In this document: in pieces, positions 1-8,796 of the stretch
Numbering within the stretch: the stretch's first letter is position 1
Layout: each line of letters opens with the position of its first letter
Origin: a virus
Direction: 5' to 3' (one strand)
Virus record (IMG/VR): IMGVR_UViG_3300030102_004434
Span: 855-29,381 of that record
Length of the DNA: 28,527 nucleotides
Position numbers and translations under genes: made by a program
The notes under the pieces: generated by a model
What the model saw: the letters and a program-made list of their open reading frames with translations, nothing else
Told to the model about the DNA's origin: nothing
Databases searched by the model: none

Positions 1-254
1 AATGGCATTGTTTTGATAAATTTTGTTTTGTTAAGCCATTAAAAAGCAATTCTAAATGGGATGTTTTAAAAGAAAAAAAATTATTAGGGAAGCTTGTGTA
101 TAGCAATAATTATTTGGAGTCATTAGGTGTGTCCTGTGGAGATATAGTGGGCTTTAAACCTAACTCTGAATATGAGTTTAATATAGAAAATAAAAAATTA
201 TATAGAATATTATCAAATTATATAACACATGTCGAGAAAGCAAAGAGTAATTGA
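1..254 (+). CDS. GroES/gp31-like co-chaperonin, 3' part only
   Basis: An open frame read from base 3 runs off the left edge and stops at TGA 252-254, giving about 83 C-terminal residues. Seen: the stretch GKLVYSNNYLESLGVSCGDI is followed by VGFKPNSEYEFNIENKKLYR (GDIVGF codons at 138-155) and a final hydrophobic segment LYRILSNYITHV. This matches the C-terminal half of the Cpn10/GroES fold: a G-x-V strand, then V-x-x-GD-x-V-x-F, an extended hairpin, and a closing strand with I-x-x-x-x-I. Known: phage co-chaperonins such as T4 gp31 pair with host GroEL to fold the major capsid protein, so a place just before the packaging genes makes sense. The mobile loop and N-terminus lie outside the window. 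The stop overlaps the next gene by 26 bases. The family call is a motif-level judgement; an unrelated small beta protein is possible. Confidence 0.55.
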   Translation, partial: WHCFDKFCFVKPLKSNSKWDVLKEKKLLGKLVYSNNYLESLGVSCGDIVGFKPNSEYEFNIENKKLYRILSNYITHVEKAKSN

Positions 255-471
255 TGCTGCTGAAAAAGCTTTAGTTGAACTTGAAAAAGTTATTATTCAA
301 ACAATAGATTTAAAAGAATTAGATCCTGAAAAAGCTAAAATAGCTGCACAAGCAAAATGGGTTGCAATAGATGATTCATTAAAAATTATAGAAAAAATAG
401 AAGAACTATCTGAAGATAAAAAAGAAACAAAGTCCGCTAAATTTTTAAGTGTAGAAGAAAGAATTAAATAA
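229..471 (+). CDS. Small helical protein before TerL, candidate small terminase subunit
   Basis: This 80-residue protein is predicted to be almost wholly alpha-helical and highly charged. Helices are suggested at about residues 4-27 (VIDAAEKALVELEKVI) and 33-58 (PEKAKIAAQAKWVAIDDSL), followed by a Lys/Glu-rich tail. The ATG at 229 overlaps the upstream co-chaperonin frame by 26 bases. Its TAA shares its last base with the ATG of TerL (TAATG at 469-473), which suggests translational coupling. Position immediately upstream of the large terminase, small size and helical character fit a small terminase subunit (pac/cos recognition) or a terminase accessory factor. No DNA-binding helix-turn-helix can be assigned with confidence. 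The gene itself is secure; the role rests on position. Confidence 0.6.
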   Translation: MSRKQRVIDAAEKALVELEKVIIQTIDLKELDPEKAKIAAQAKWVAIDDSLKIIEKIEELSEDKKETKSAKFLSVEERIK

Positions 472-2705
472 TGTATAAACAAAATTTATATTCAATTCAT
501 AAAAGCCATTTAACTGATAAAAAGGTAAAGCATAAAAATAAACATAAAAAATTTAGTTACGGTTATAATGAAGATCTTAATTGCGTTGTTATAAGTAAAG
601 ACGGTACAATAGGTGATATATATGAGATACAAGGTCTAAAGGTAGCAATACCTAAAACTCCTAGTATTATAAATGGTTCTGATTTAAAAAAAGAAGATCA
701 AGTATTTATAAGAAAAGAAAGACCTCAATCATTAAATAGAATAAAAACTATATATGATTTTAAAGCACAAAGGGAAGATACAAAAGAAAAATATTATAAA
801 TATATTGATGATGAATTTAATCATCGCATTGATGGTTATTGGTTCATGTGCAACGGTACCCCGTGTTACCTTACAGGATCGCACTATGTATATCTCAACT
901 GGACTAAAATCGACGTGGGTGCACCCGACTTTCGACATGCAAACAGGATATTTTTCTACTTTTGGGAGGCATGCAAAGCTGATTACAGATGTTATGGGAT
1001 GTGCTACCTTAAGAATAGACGGTCTGGTTTCTCCTTTATGGCGTCTTCAGAAATTGTCAACATTGCAACAACAACTAAGGATTCAAGATTTGGGATTCTT
1101 TCTAAAAGTGGAGCCGACGCTAAGAAGATGTTCACGGATAAGGTGGTCCCAATCTCAACTAATTACCCGTTCTTTTTTAAACCAATACAGGACGGTATGG
1201 AACGTCCAAAGACGGAACTCTCGTACAAGGTACCATCAAGGAGACTCACTCGTAATACGATCCGTGCCACAGCCTCCTCCTCCGACGAGATACAGACCGG
1301 CTTGGATACCACAATTGACTGGAAGAACACAGGGGACAATTCATACGACGGGGAGAAATTACAACTTCTCATCCACGACGAATCGGGTAAATGGGAAAGG
1401 CCGGACAACATCCTCAATAACTGGAGAGTTACAAAAACGTGTCTCCGCCTCGGGTCGAAGATAGTCGGTAAATGTATGATGGGGTCAACATCTAATTCAT
1501 TAGATAAAGGCGGAAGTAATTTTAAAAAACTTTATTATGACTCAGATGTTACAAAACGAAATAAGAATGGCCAGACTTCAAGTGGACTATATGCTTTGTT
1601 CTTACCTATGGAATGGGGTTACGAAGGATTTATCGATAAGTATGGGTATCCTGTATTCGACACTCCATCAAAAACGATTGAAGGAATTGATGGTGAACAA
1701 ATACGCACGGGAGTTATTGAACACTGGGAAAATGAAGTAGAAGGCTTAAAAGGAGATGCTGATAGTTTAAATGAATATTATAGGCAATTTCCAAGATCTG
1801 AAAAACATGCTTTTAGAGATGAAACAATCAATTCATTATTTAATCTAACAAAAATTTATGAACAAATAGATTTTAATGAAGAAATGGCTTCTAAGGGTTA
1901 TGTTGTTAGAGGAACATTTTCTTGGAGTAAAGGAATAAAAGATACAGAAGTAATATGGACACCTGCACAAAACGGTAGATTTTTACTTTCTTGGATTCCT
2001 AATAAAAATTTAAGAAATAATATAATAGAAAAAAATGGCATAAGATACCCAGGCAATGATGGCCTTGGTGCATTTGGGTGTGACTCATATGATATATCAG
2101 GAACCGTGGGAGGTCAAGGATCAAATGGAGCATTGCATGGGTTAACCACATTTTCTATGGTTGATGATGTACCTAATACTAAATTTTTTTTAGAATATAT
2201 AGCTAGACCGCAAACAGCAGAAATATTTTTTGAAGATGTATTAATGGCTTGTGTATTTTATGGTATGCCTATTCTTGCAGAAAATAATAAACCAAGATTA
2301 CTATATCATTTTAAAAGAAGAGGCTATAGAGGGTTTTCAATGAATAGACCCGATAAATTAAAAGGTACTTTATCAAAAACAGAATTAGAATTAGGTGGTA
2401 TACCTAATACATCTGAAGATATAAGACAAGCACATGCTGCTGCTATTGAATCATATATAGAAGAGCATGTGGGTAAATTAAGTGAAGATTACGGTAATAT
2501 GTATTTTCAAAAAACTTTAGAAGATTGGTCTAAGTTTGATATATCAAAAAGAACAGCTTTCGACGCTTCTATTAGTAGTGGATTAGCAATAATGGCCTGT
2601 AGAAAACATTTATACAGACCAGCACAAGAAAAAAGAAAAATAAGTATTGGCTTTGGGTTTTCTAAATATAAAAACCATGGCGCTCAAAGTGAATTAATTA
2701 AATAA
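471..2705 (+). CDS. terL: Terminase large subunit (DNA-packaging ATPase and nuclease)
   Basis: This is the motor that cuts concatemeric DNA and pumps it through the portal into the prohead. The length of 744 residues is on the long side for TerL. The ATPase domain has a deviant P-loop at residues 181-188 (KNRRSGFS), where the usual GK[ST] lysine is replaced and basic residues lie upstream, as known for several terminases. Walker B is LLIHDE with D303 and E304. The C-terminal RNase H-like nuclease has GCDSYD (D538, D541) and the acidic strand MPILAENN (E604), the expected metal-binding carboxylates. A helical tail follows (residues about 640-700). The start is fixed by the TAATG junction with the upstream gene. 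Bases about 841-1500, coding the ATPase domain, have much higher GC than the rest of the gene (see separate entry). The portal gene follows after two bases. Confidence 0.9.
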   Translation: MYKQNLYSIHKSHLTDKKVKHKNKHKKFSYGYNEDLNCVVISKDGTIGDIYEIQGLKVAIPKTPSIINGSDLKKEDQVFIRKERPQSLNRIKTIYDFKAQREDTKEKYYKYIDDEFNHRIDGYWFMCNGTPCYLTGSHYVYLNWTKIDVGAPDFRHANRIFFYFWEACKADYRCYGMCYLKNRRSGFSFMASSEIVNIATTTKDSRFGILSKSGADAKKMFTDKVVPISTNYPFFFKPIQDGMERPKTELSYKVPSRRLTRNTIRATASSSDEIQTGLDTTIDWKNTGDNSYDGEKLQLLIHDESGKWERPDNILNNWRVTKTCLRLGSKIVGKCMMGSTSNSLDKGGSNFKKLYYDSDVTKRNKNGQTSSGLYALFLPMEWGYEGFIDKYGYPVFDTPSKTIEGIDGEQIRTGVIEHWENEVEGLKGDADSLNEYYRQFPRSEKHAFRDETINSLFNLTKIYEQIDFNEEMASKGYVVRGTFSWSKGIKDTEVIWTPAQNGRFLLSWIPNKNLRNNIIEKNGIRYPGNDGLGAFGCDSYDISGTVGGQGSNGALHGLTTFSMVDDVPNTKFFLEYIARPQTAEIFFEDVLMACVFYGMPILAENNKPRLLYHFKRRGYRGFSMNRPDKLKGTLSKTELELGGIPNTSEDIRQAHAAAIESYIEEHVGKLSEDYGNMYFQKTLEDWSKFDISKRTAFDASISSGLAIMACRKHLYRPAQEKRKISIGFGFSKYKNHGAQSELIK
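841..1500 (+). other. GC-rich, codon-shifted island inside TerL
   Basis: Hand counts of 60-base lines give 45% GC at 901-960, 57% at 1261-1320 and 43% at 1381-1440. The flanks give 20% at 781-840, 27% at 1501-1560 and 28% at 2221-2280. A weaker shoulder near 38-40% extends to about 1680. Within the island, codons end mainly in C or G (GCC, TCC, GAC, ATC, CTC, CGC), while the rest of the window prefers A/T endings (TTA, GAT, GAA, AGA). The reading frame is uninterrupted. The island covers residues about 124-343, nearly the whole ATPase core with both Walker motifs. The likeliest reading is mosaic replacement by recombination with a higher-GC relative. Confidence 0.75.
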
Positions 2706-2707
2706 AT

Positions 2708-5083
2708 ATGGCAAAACACAAGTCAACAGGATATGACTTTCCTAGTCAGGCAGTGCCGGACGCAGAGAAAAAATCTATGCAATATGGAGATAAAGTTGCA
2801 AAAGCTATAGAACAAGAATGGTTTAATAGAGGCAACGGCTCGGAGGGAAGATATTATTCAACAAGAGATGAGTTTCATCGGTTAAGATTATATGCTAGAG
2901 GCGATCAATCAATTAGAAAATATAAAGATGAATTTGCTATAAATGGTGATTTATCTTATTTAAATCTTGATTGGAAGCCAGTACCTATTATACCTAAATT
3001 TATAGATCTTGTTGTAAATGGAATGCAAGATAGATTATATTCTATTAGAGCTATTGGTGAAGATCAGCTATCAACTGATAAAAGAACTGAGTATGTTCAA
3101 GGCATACAGCAAGATATGAAAAATGCCGCTTTGTTAGATGCTATTGAAAATCAACTAGGTGTTAATCAAAGAAATATTGAAAAACAAAAATTACCCGCAA
3201 CAGAGGAAGAATTAAATTTATATATGCAATTAAATTACAAACAAAGTATTGAAATTGCAGAAGAACAAGCTATTCAAAGTATATTAGATAGAAATTATTA
3301 TGACGATTTAAAATCTAGATTTGATTATGATTTAGCTGTTTTAGGTATTGGAGCTGTAAAACATTCTTTTAATAATACAGATGGTATAAAATTAGATTAT
3401 GTTGATCCAGCTAATTTAGTGTGGTCATATTCAGAAGATCCTTATTTTAAAGATTGTTATTATTTTGGAGAGGTTAAAACTATAAAAATAAATCAACTTA
3501 AAAAAGAATTTCCTGATTTATCTGATGAAGATATAGAAGATATAACAAAAAAGAGTGGTAGCTGGTCAACTTATAATATGAACTACTCTAACCAAAATGA
3601 ATATAAAGATAACAACGTTGCGAATGTATTATATTTTAATTGGAAAACATGGGGTAATAATGTTTATAAAATAAAAGAAATTTCTTCCGGTGCTGAAAAA
3701 GCAATTAAAAAAGATGATTCATTTGATCCACCAAAAGATAAAAGAACTAGATTTAAAAGAGTAGCACAAGCACAAGAAGTTTTATATGAAGGTGTATATC
3801 TATTAGGAGCTTCTAAATTATTAAAATGGCAAAAAGCTACTAATATGATTCGTCCTAATTCTAATACAAATAAAGTATTAATGAATTATGTTGTTGCTGC
3901 TCCTAGAATGTATAAAGGTAAAATAGATTCATTAGTTTCTAAAATGACACCTTATGCTGATTTAATACAACTTACACATTTAAAATTACAACAATCAATA
4001 CAAAAATTAACACCTTCAGGAGTTTATGTGGATGCCGATGGTCTTGCTGAAATAGATTTAGGTAATGGAACAAGTTATAATCCACAAGAAGCTTTAAATA
4101 TGTATTTTCAAACAGGTTCTATTATTGGTAGATCTTTAACCGTTGAAGGTGATCCAAACCCAGGTAAAATACCTATTCAAGAATTACCAGGGGGTGGTGG
4201 TAATCAAATACAACTTCTAATAGGCGCATACAATCAATATTTACAAATGATGCGTGATATAACTGGATTAAATGAAGCAAGAGATGCTGCTGATCCAGAT
4301 CCTAAAGCTTTAGTTGGCGTACAAAAATTAGCAGCGGCTAATAGTAACGTTGCTACAAGACATATATTAGATTCAAGTATATTTATTACTAAAACTTTAG
4401 CTGAATGTATTGCTTTAAGATTTAAAGATGTATTAGCATATCATCCTCAAAGAGATGCGTTTGTTTCTGCTATAGGTCATTACTCTGTAGGGGCATTACA
4501 AGAGATGAATAACTTGCACTTACATGATTTTGGTATAATATTAGATTTAGAACCTGACGAATTAGAAAAAGAAAAACTAGAGGCTAATATTCAAATGGCT
4601 CTTTCACAACAAAGTATATATTTAGAAGATGCTATAGATATTAGACAAGTACGTAATATTAAACTTGCTAATCAATTATTAAAGTTTAGACGTATTAAAA
4701 AACAACAAGCTGATCAAGCACAAGCACAATCAGCATCTGTTGCACAAGCTGAAGCGCAAGGCCAAGCCCAAGTACAAATTGAACAAGCAAAAGCTCAAGC
4801 AGCTCAAGTTGCAGCTGAATCTACAATACAAATAGAAAATTCAAAAAATGAATTAAATATTAAAAAATTAGAAATTGAAGCAAAAACTAAAAAAGAATTA
4901 ATGCAGTTTGAATTTGATCTTAATGTACAATTAAAAGAAATGGAAATTCAAGCGCAAAGAGAAATGGCAGATAAAAAAGATATATCGGGACCTCCTAAAA
5001 TTAATAAACCTAAAAAATCTTTTGAATCTAAAGGCAATGATGTACTAGGAGGTATTGAGCTATCAAGGTTTGAACCAAGATAA
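2708..5083 (+). CDS. Portal protein
   Basis: This 791-residue protein would form the dodecameric ring at the capsid vertex through which DNA is packaged and ejected. Support: it sits directly behind TerL and before the scaffold and capsid genes. The N-terminal half contains a portal-like block around residues 85-115 (LNLDWKPVPIIPKFIDLVVN, then GMQDRLYSIRA), and a mixed alpha/beta stem and wing region follows (FDYDLAVLGIGAVKHSFNN, LDYVDPANLVWSY). Residues about 500-560 (IGAYNQYLQMMRDITGLNEA) resemble the helical clip/crown transition. Residues about 660-755 form an Ala/Gln/Glu-rich helix, probably a long coiled-coil barrel, and a basic tail follows. The ATG follows the TerL TAA after two bases with no Shine-Dalgarno. 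No catalytic motif is expected. Family assignment comes from context plus recalled sequence character. Confidence 0.8.
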   Translation: MAKHKSTGYDFPSQAVPDAEKKSMQYGDKVAKAIEQEWFNRGNGSEGRYYSTRDEFHRLRLYARGDQSIRKYKDEFAINGDLSYLNLDWKPVPIIPKFIDLVVNGMQDRLYSIRAIGEDQLSTDKRTEYVQGIQQDMKNAALLDAIENQLGVNQRNIEKQKLPATEEELNLYMQLNYKQSIEIAEEQAIQSILDRNYYDDLKSRFDYDLAVLGIGAVKHSFNNTDGIKLDYVDPANLVWSYSEDPYFKDCYYFGEVKTIKINQLKKEFPDLSDEDIEDITKKSGSWSTYNMNYSNQNEYKDNNVANVLYFNWKTWGNNVYKIKEISSGAEKAIKKDDSFDPPKDKRTRFKRVAQAQEVLYEGVYLLGASKLLKWQKATNMIRPNSNTNKVLMNYVVAAPRMYKGKIDSLVSKMTPYADLIQLTHLKLQQSIQKLTPSGVYVDADGLAEIDLGNGTSYNPQEALNMYFQTGSIIGRSLTVEGDPNPGKIPIQELPGGGGNQIQLLIGAYNQYLQMMRDITGLNEARDAADPDPKALVGVQKLAAANSNVATRHILDSSIFITKTLAECIALRFKDVLAYHPQRDAFVSAIGHYSVGALQEMNNLHLHDFGIILDLEPDELEKEKLEANIQMALSQQSIYLEDAIDIRQVRNIKLANQLLKFRRIKKQQADQAQAQSASVAQAEAQGQAQVQIEQAKAQAAQVAAESTIQIENSKNELNIKKLEIEAKTKKELMQFEFDLNVQLKEMEIQAQREMADKKDISGPPKINKPKKSFESKGNDVLGGIELSRFEPR

Positions 5084-5109
5084 ATTATTAAACTATTTTA
5101 TTAAATATT

Positions 5110-6399
5110 ATGAAAGAAGAACAAGTAACAGTTAAAGCGGTTGAAGATACAAAAGAAACTTCACCCCAAGAAAAAGAAGCAGCTGTATTAGATACAGCTA
5201 TAAAAGAAGGAGAAGTAAATCCTGAATATGGACTTCAAAAAGATGGAGTTTATAAAGTTAATTTAGATAAACCACCAAAACAAAAAGAAGATGCCGTTCA
5301 AGAGCAAAGCACAAATGAGGTATCTGTACGCGACGGATCCAAAACTAGCAAAGAAGTTCAAAAAGAAAACAAAGAAGAGTCTAAAGAAGTTACCGGAGAA
5401 AATAAACAAGAAGAAAAAAATAAAGGTAACGAAGAAGAACAGGGGCAAGAAATAGAATCACCTATAGAACTTGTTACAGATGAAAAAGATAGTACTGACG
5501 AGACACGAGTGGATACAAGCACTGAAGATGCCGACACCACAGAAGAACAAGAAGAAGTATTACAGGAAAATAAAACACAAGAATTACCAGAAAACATTCA
5601 AAAATTAGTACAATTTATGGATGAAACCGGAGGTTCCTTAGAAGATTATGTTAATTTAAATAAAGATTATTCTTCTATGGATGCGACCTCTATGGTCTAT
5701 GAATATTATAGATCTACAAAACCTCATTTAAATAATGAGGATTTATCGTTCCTTATGCAAAAAGAATTTAATTATTCTGAAGATGAGGACGAACCTCAAG
5801 ATATTAAAGCTAAGCAATTAGCTTTTAAAGAAGAATTATATAAAGCTCAAAAGCATTTTTCAGATTCTAAGCAAAAATACTATGCTGATCTTAAGTTAAG
5901 AAAGCAGGAATTGCCTGAAGAATATAAAAAAGCTTATGACTTTTATAATGAAAGCAAAAAGATTGAAGAATTAACTGAAAAAAATAAAAAAAGTTTTATA
6001 TCTAAAACAAATAAGCTTTTTGATGACGAGTTCAAAGGTTTTGATTTCAAAGTCGGGGATAAAAAATATAGATATAAAGTTGAAAATAAACAAAAAGTTA
6101 AAGAAAATCAGTCTGATTTAGCAAATGTAATAGGACAATATTTAGATAAAAATGGAGATATGAGAAACCCTTTAGGGTATCATAGAGCTTTATTTGCAGC
6201 ACAAAATGTTGACAAAATAGCAAATCATTTTTATGAGCAAGGCCGTGCCGACGCTTTACAACAATCTATTAAAGAATCTAAAAATATTGATATGACACCA
6301 AGAGCAGATGCTTCTGCAGCAGGTAATATATCAAATAGTCCTGTTAGAGTTGTTCCATCAAATTCTTCAAATAAATTGCGCATAAAATGGAATAAATAA
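5110..6399 (+). CDS. Scaffold-like acidic capsid assembly protein
   Basis: This 429-residue protein sits between portal and major capsid protein, the T7 gp9-like scaffold position. Residues 1 to about 155 are low-complexity and very rich in Glu, Lys, Gln and Thr, so probably disordered. A more ordered helical region follows from about residue 160 (NIQKLVQFMDETGGSLEDYV, then EYYRSTKPHLNNEDLSFLMQ) and continues as a Lys/Glu helix to about 330 (KAQKHFSDSKQKYYADLKLR). The C-terminus is short and basic (SSNKLRIKWNK), a usual feature by which scaffolds contact the capsid shell. No protease motif is visible, so this does not look like a prohead protease. The ATG is preceded by an A/T-only leader (TATTTTATTAAATATT) without a Shine-Dalgarno sequence. 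The function is inferred from position, composition and the C-terminal tail. Confidence 0.72.
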   Translation: MKEEQVTVKAVEDTKETSPQEKEAAVLDTAIKEGEVNPEYGLQKDGVYKVNLDKPPKQKEDAVQEQSTNEVSVRDGSKTSKEVQKENKEESKEVTGENKQEEKNKGNEEEQGQEIESPIELVTDEKDSTDETRVDTSTEDADTTEEQEEVLQENKTQELPENIQKLVQFMDETGGSLEDYVNLNKDYSSMDATSMVYEYYRSTKPHLNNEDLSFLMQKEFNYSEDEDEPQDIKAKQLAFKEELYKAQKHFSDSKQKYYADLKLRKQELPEEYKKAYDFYNESKKIEELTEKNKKSFISKTNKLFDDEFKGFDFKVGDKKYRYKVENKQKVKENQSDLANVIGQYLDKNGDMRNPLGYHRALFAAQNVDKIANHFYEQGRADALQQSIKESKNIDMTPRADASAAGNISNSPVRVVPSNSSNKLRIKWNK

Positions 6400-6416
6400 C
6401 TTTAAATTTTTAAAAA

Positions 6417-7952
6417 ATGGCTTTTACAAGTGGAATTCCTGCGGCTTTACAACCGACTCAAACAAAAGCATTATATGCAGGAAATTATATTGATTTTACT
6501 GACAGCTCATTTAATATGTGGGCTCAACAGTTTTTACCAGATGTATACGAGCAAGAAGTTGAAAGATATGGAAACAGATCTATCGGTTCTTTCTTACGTA
6601 TGGTATCTGCGGAAATGCCATCTACTTCAGATCAAATTATTTGGACTGAACAAGGTAGATTGCATACAAGATATGCGAATATCGTTTACTTAAGTAACGC
6701 TGGCACAATGCCAACATCAGGCACAACTCCTGGTACTGCATCTGCTGCAACTACAGGTGGTAATGTTGGAAACTTTTTTGTTCCAACAGCACAGCCAACT
6801 AGTTTAGGTGTTACTACTCAAGGTACAACAGCTGTTAACTTTAAGAAAGGTCAAACAGTTATGATTCAAGCTCAAACAAGTGCTACCTCTGCAATTGGTG
6901 GTACAGGTGCTGTAATCAAAGGTGTAGTTACTAATGTTAGCGGACAATACTTCCAAATTAAAACTTATGGAGGTATTCCTGCAATCACAAATGCACAAAG
7001 ATTTACCGCACTTGCTTATGGTTCTGAATTTGCAAAAGGATCTTCTAACTTTAGTGAAAAACTAGATCCTAGTTATGCAACATTTACCAACAGCCCTGTA
7101 ATTTTAAAAGAACATTATTCAATTAATGGTTCTGATACTGCACAGATTGGTTGGATTGAAGTTACTTCTGAAAATGGAGCTAGCGGATACTTATGGTATT
7201 TAAAATCAGAGCATGAAAATAGATTGAGATTTGAAGACTATCTTGAAATGTCAATGGTTGAAGGCGTCAAACAATTAAACACTGGAGCTACTTTAAATTT
7301 TTATGATTCTGCACTTACAGCTACTGCTAAAGGTACTGAAGGTTTCTTTGAAGCTATTGAAGCAAGAGGAAATGTATATTCAGGATTTGGAGCACAAGCT
7401 GGTGGTGGTGGAGGTGCGTTAACTGATTTTGACGCAGTTCTAGTACAATTAGATAAGCAAGGAGCTATTGAAGAAAACATGCTTTTCTTAGATAGAAACT
7501 TATCTTTAGAAATTGACGACATTCTTGCTCAGCAAAATGGCGGATATTCTGGAGGTACTTCTTTTGGAGTATTTAATAATAGTGAAGATATGGCACTAAA
7601 CTTAGGTTTTACAGGCTACAGAAGAGGTTCTTATGACTTCTACAAAACAGACTGGAAATACTTAAATGACTTCTCTACAAGAGGAGGTTTTGGTGACATC
7701 GAAGGTGTATTAGTACCTGCTGGTACTTCTACAGTTTACGATCAAGTCCTTGGTCAAAATATCAAGAGACCATTCTTACACATCAGATATAGAGCTTCTG
7801 AGACTGAAAATAGAAAAATGAAGTCTTGGGTTACAGGTTCTGTTGGTGGACCATCTAGTTCTCCAATTGATGAAATGAGAATGCACTATTTATCTGAAAG
7901 ATGCTTAATCGTTCAGGGTGCAAATAATTTCGTATTATTTAAAGACGCTTAA
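6417..7952 (+). CDS. Major capsid protein (HK97-fold expected)
   Basis: This 511-residue protein is the probable shell protein. The N-terminal region (FTDSSFNMWAQQFLPDVYEQ, then EVERYGNRSIGSFLRMVSAE) looks like an N-arm and helix of a phage capsid subunit. Residues about 97-205 form a Ser/Thr/Gly-rich insertion with a beta-domain (NFKKGQTVMIQAQTS, VIKGVVTNVSGQYFQIKTYG), typical of an added surface domain. Later blocks include LRFEDYLEMSMVEGVKQLN and a glycine run AGGGGGALTDFDAVLVQLDK. Codon choice differs from its neighbours: many AAC, TTC, TAC, GAC and ATC codons, as expected for the most heavily translated phage gene. A strong intrinsic terminator follows 14 bases after the stop. The ATG has an A/T-only leader. 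Confidence comes from position, length, codon bias and the terminator; the fold itself is assumed, not shown. Confidence 0.85.
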   Translation: MAFTSGIPAALQPTQTKALYAGNYIDFTDSSFNMWAQQFLPDVYEQEVERYGNRSIGSFLRMVSAEMPSTSDQIIWTEQGRLHTRYANIVYLSNAGTMPTSGTTPGTASAATTGGNVGNFFVPTAQPTSLGVTTQGTTAVNFKKGQTVMIQAQTSATSAIGGTGAVIKGVVTNVSGQYFQIKTYGGIPAITNAQRFTALAYGSEFAKGSSNFSEKLDPSYATFTNSPVILKEHYSINGSDTAQIGWIEVTSENGASGYLWYLKSEHENRLRFEDYLEMSMVEGVKQLNTGATLNFYDSALTATAKGTEGFFEAIEARGNVYSGFGAQAGGGGGALTDFDAVLVQLDKQGAIEENMLFLDRNLSLEIDDILAQQNGGYSGGTSFGVFNNSEDMALNLGFTGYRRGSYDFYKTDWKYLNDFSTRGGFGDIEGVLVPAGTSTVYDQVLGQNIKRPFLHIRYRASETENRKMKSWVTGSVGGPSSSPIDEMRMHYLSERCLIVQGANNFVLFKDA

Positions 7953-7966
7953 TATTTATATAAGTT

Positions 7967-7992
7967 TTACCCCCGTGTTTTATCGGGGGTAA
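7967..7992 (+). terminator. Intrinsic terminator after the capsid gene
   Basis: TTACCCCCG (7967-7975) and CGGGGGTAA (7984-7992) form a perfect 9-bp stem with an 8-base loop. TTCTTATT, a broken T-run, follows. Its place directly behind the major capsid gene suggests partial termination that keeps capsid transcript in excess over the downstream tail genes. Confidence 0.85.
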
Positions 7993-8022
7993 TTCTTATT
8001 AATACTTATATTATATTATATT

Positions 8023-8790
8023 ATGGAAACAAAAACTAAAGTGCCAAAAATTGAAAAAAATTGGCAAATAAAAGATAGAACATATATGCTAACTGGAGGT
8101 AAAGCACCTCTTAGTTGGACAATACAATCTAAACATACCGCAAGAAAACCTTTATTATGGTTTGATGAAGAATTAGGTGAACAAAGAGAAATAAGATATG
8201 CAAGCAACCAAAAATCATTATTTGTAGATGAACAAAAAGGTAATGCAACTCTAGCACACGTAGTTTTTTTAGATGGTATTTTAGAAGTTCCTAAACATCA
8301 ACAATCTTTACAAAAGCTTTTATCTTTATATCATCCTAAATCAGGTGAAATATGGACTGAAATTGATGAAGAAGCTGAAGCTATGGATGAAGTTGATAAT
8401 ATTGAATTTGAGCTAGAAGCTTTAAATTTAGTTAAAAGTTTAGATATAGAACACTTAGAAGCGGTAATGAGAACAGAATTAGGATCTGCTGTAGCAAACA
8501 TGAGCTCAAAAGAATTAAAAAGAGATGCTTATTTGTTTGCTAGAAAAGACCCTGAACTATTCTTAGAAGTTTCTAAAGACGAAGATATTAAATTACGTAA
8601 TTTAGCAAATAGAGCCGTTGAACGCGGTATTATAGAATTAACAGATGATAACACTATATTTAGATTTGCTAACGGTAAAAAAATAATGCAAGTACCATTT
8701 GATCAAAATCCTTATGGTGCATTAGCACAATATTTTAAAACCGATCCAGGCGTTGATTTAATGAAATCTATTACGAAAAAATTATCGTAA
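8023..8790 (+). CDS. Structural-region protein of unknown function
   Basis: This 255-residue protein lies between the major capsid gene and the adaptor-like genes. I do not recognise a named family, but its layout resembles a hypothetical protein I recall from this position in marine and Bacteroidota phages. The N-terminal third is beta-rich (NWQIKDRTYMLTGGKAPLSW, then KPLLWFDEELGEQREIRYA), and an acidic helix follows (residues about 115-150, EIDEEAEAMDEVDNIEFELE). A helical region (SSKELKRDAYLFARKDPELF) leads to a small C-terminal beta element (TIFRFANGKKIMQVPFDQNP). The beta-rich start could be a capsid-binding module and the helical end a decoration or head-completion part, but that is speculation. 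It begins after the capsid terminator in a leader made of repeated TTATA units and is followed by a perfect hairpin. Confidence 0.75.
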   Translation: METKTKVPKIEKNWQIKDRTYMLTGGKAPLSWTIQSKHTARKPLLWFDEELGEQREIRYASNQKSLFVDEQKGNATLAHVVFLDGILEVPKHQQSLQKLLSLYHPKSGEIWTEIDEEAEAMDEVDNIEFELEALNLVKSLDIEHLEAVMRTELGSAVANMSSKELKRDAYLFARKDPELFLEVSKDEDIKLRNLANRAVERGIIELTDDNTIFRFANGKKIMQVPFDQNPYGALAQYFKTDPGVDLMKSITKKLS

Positions 8791-8796
8791 TGCAAA

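Noticed and set aside
754-1464. A 236-residue alternative frame inside TerL that begins with a basic, hydrophobic, lipobox-like leader (VIGSC).
   Set aside because: It lies wholly inside the well-supported TerL frame, and its openness is explained by the GC-rich island, where stop codons are rarer. The rest of the translation has no domain-like pattern.
5263-5597. Two antisense frames rich in Phe/Ser/Cys opposite the scaffold gene.
   Set aside because: They are mirror images of the Glu/Lys-rich low-complexity part; their composition is an artefact.
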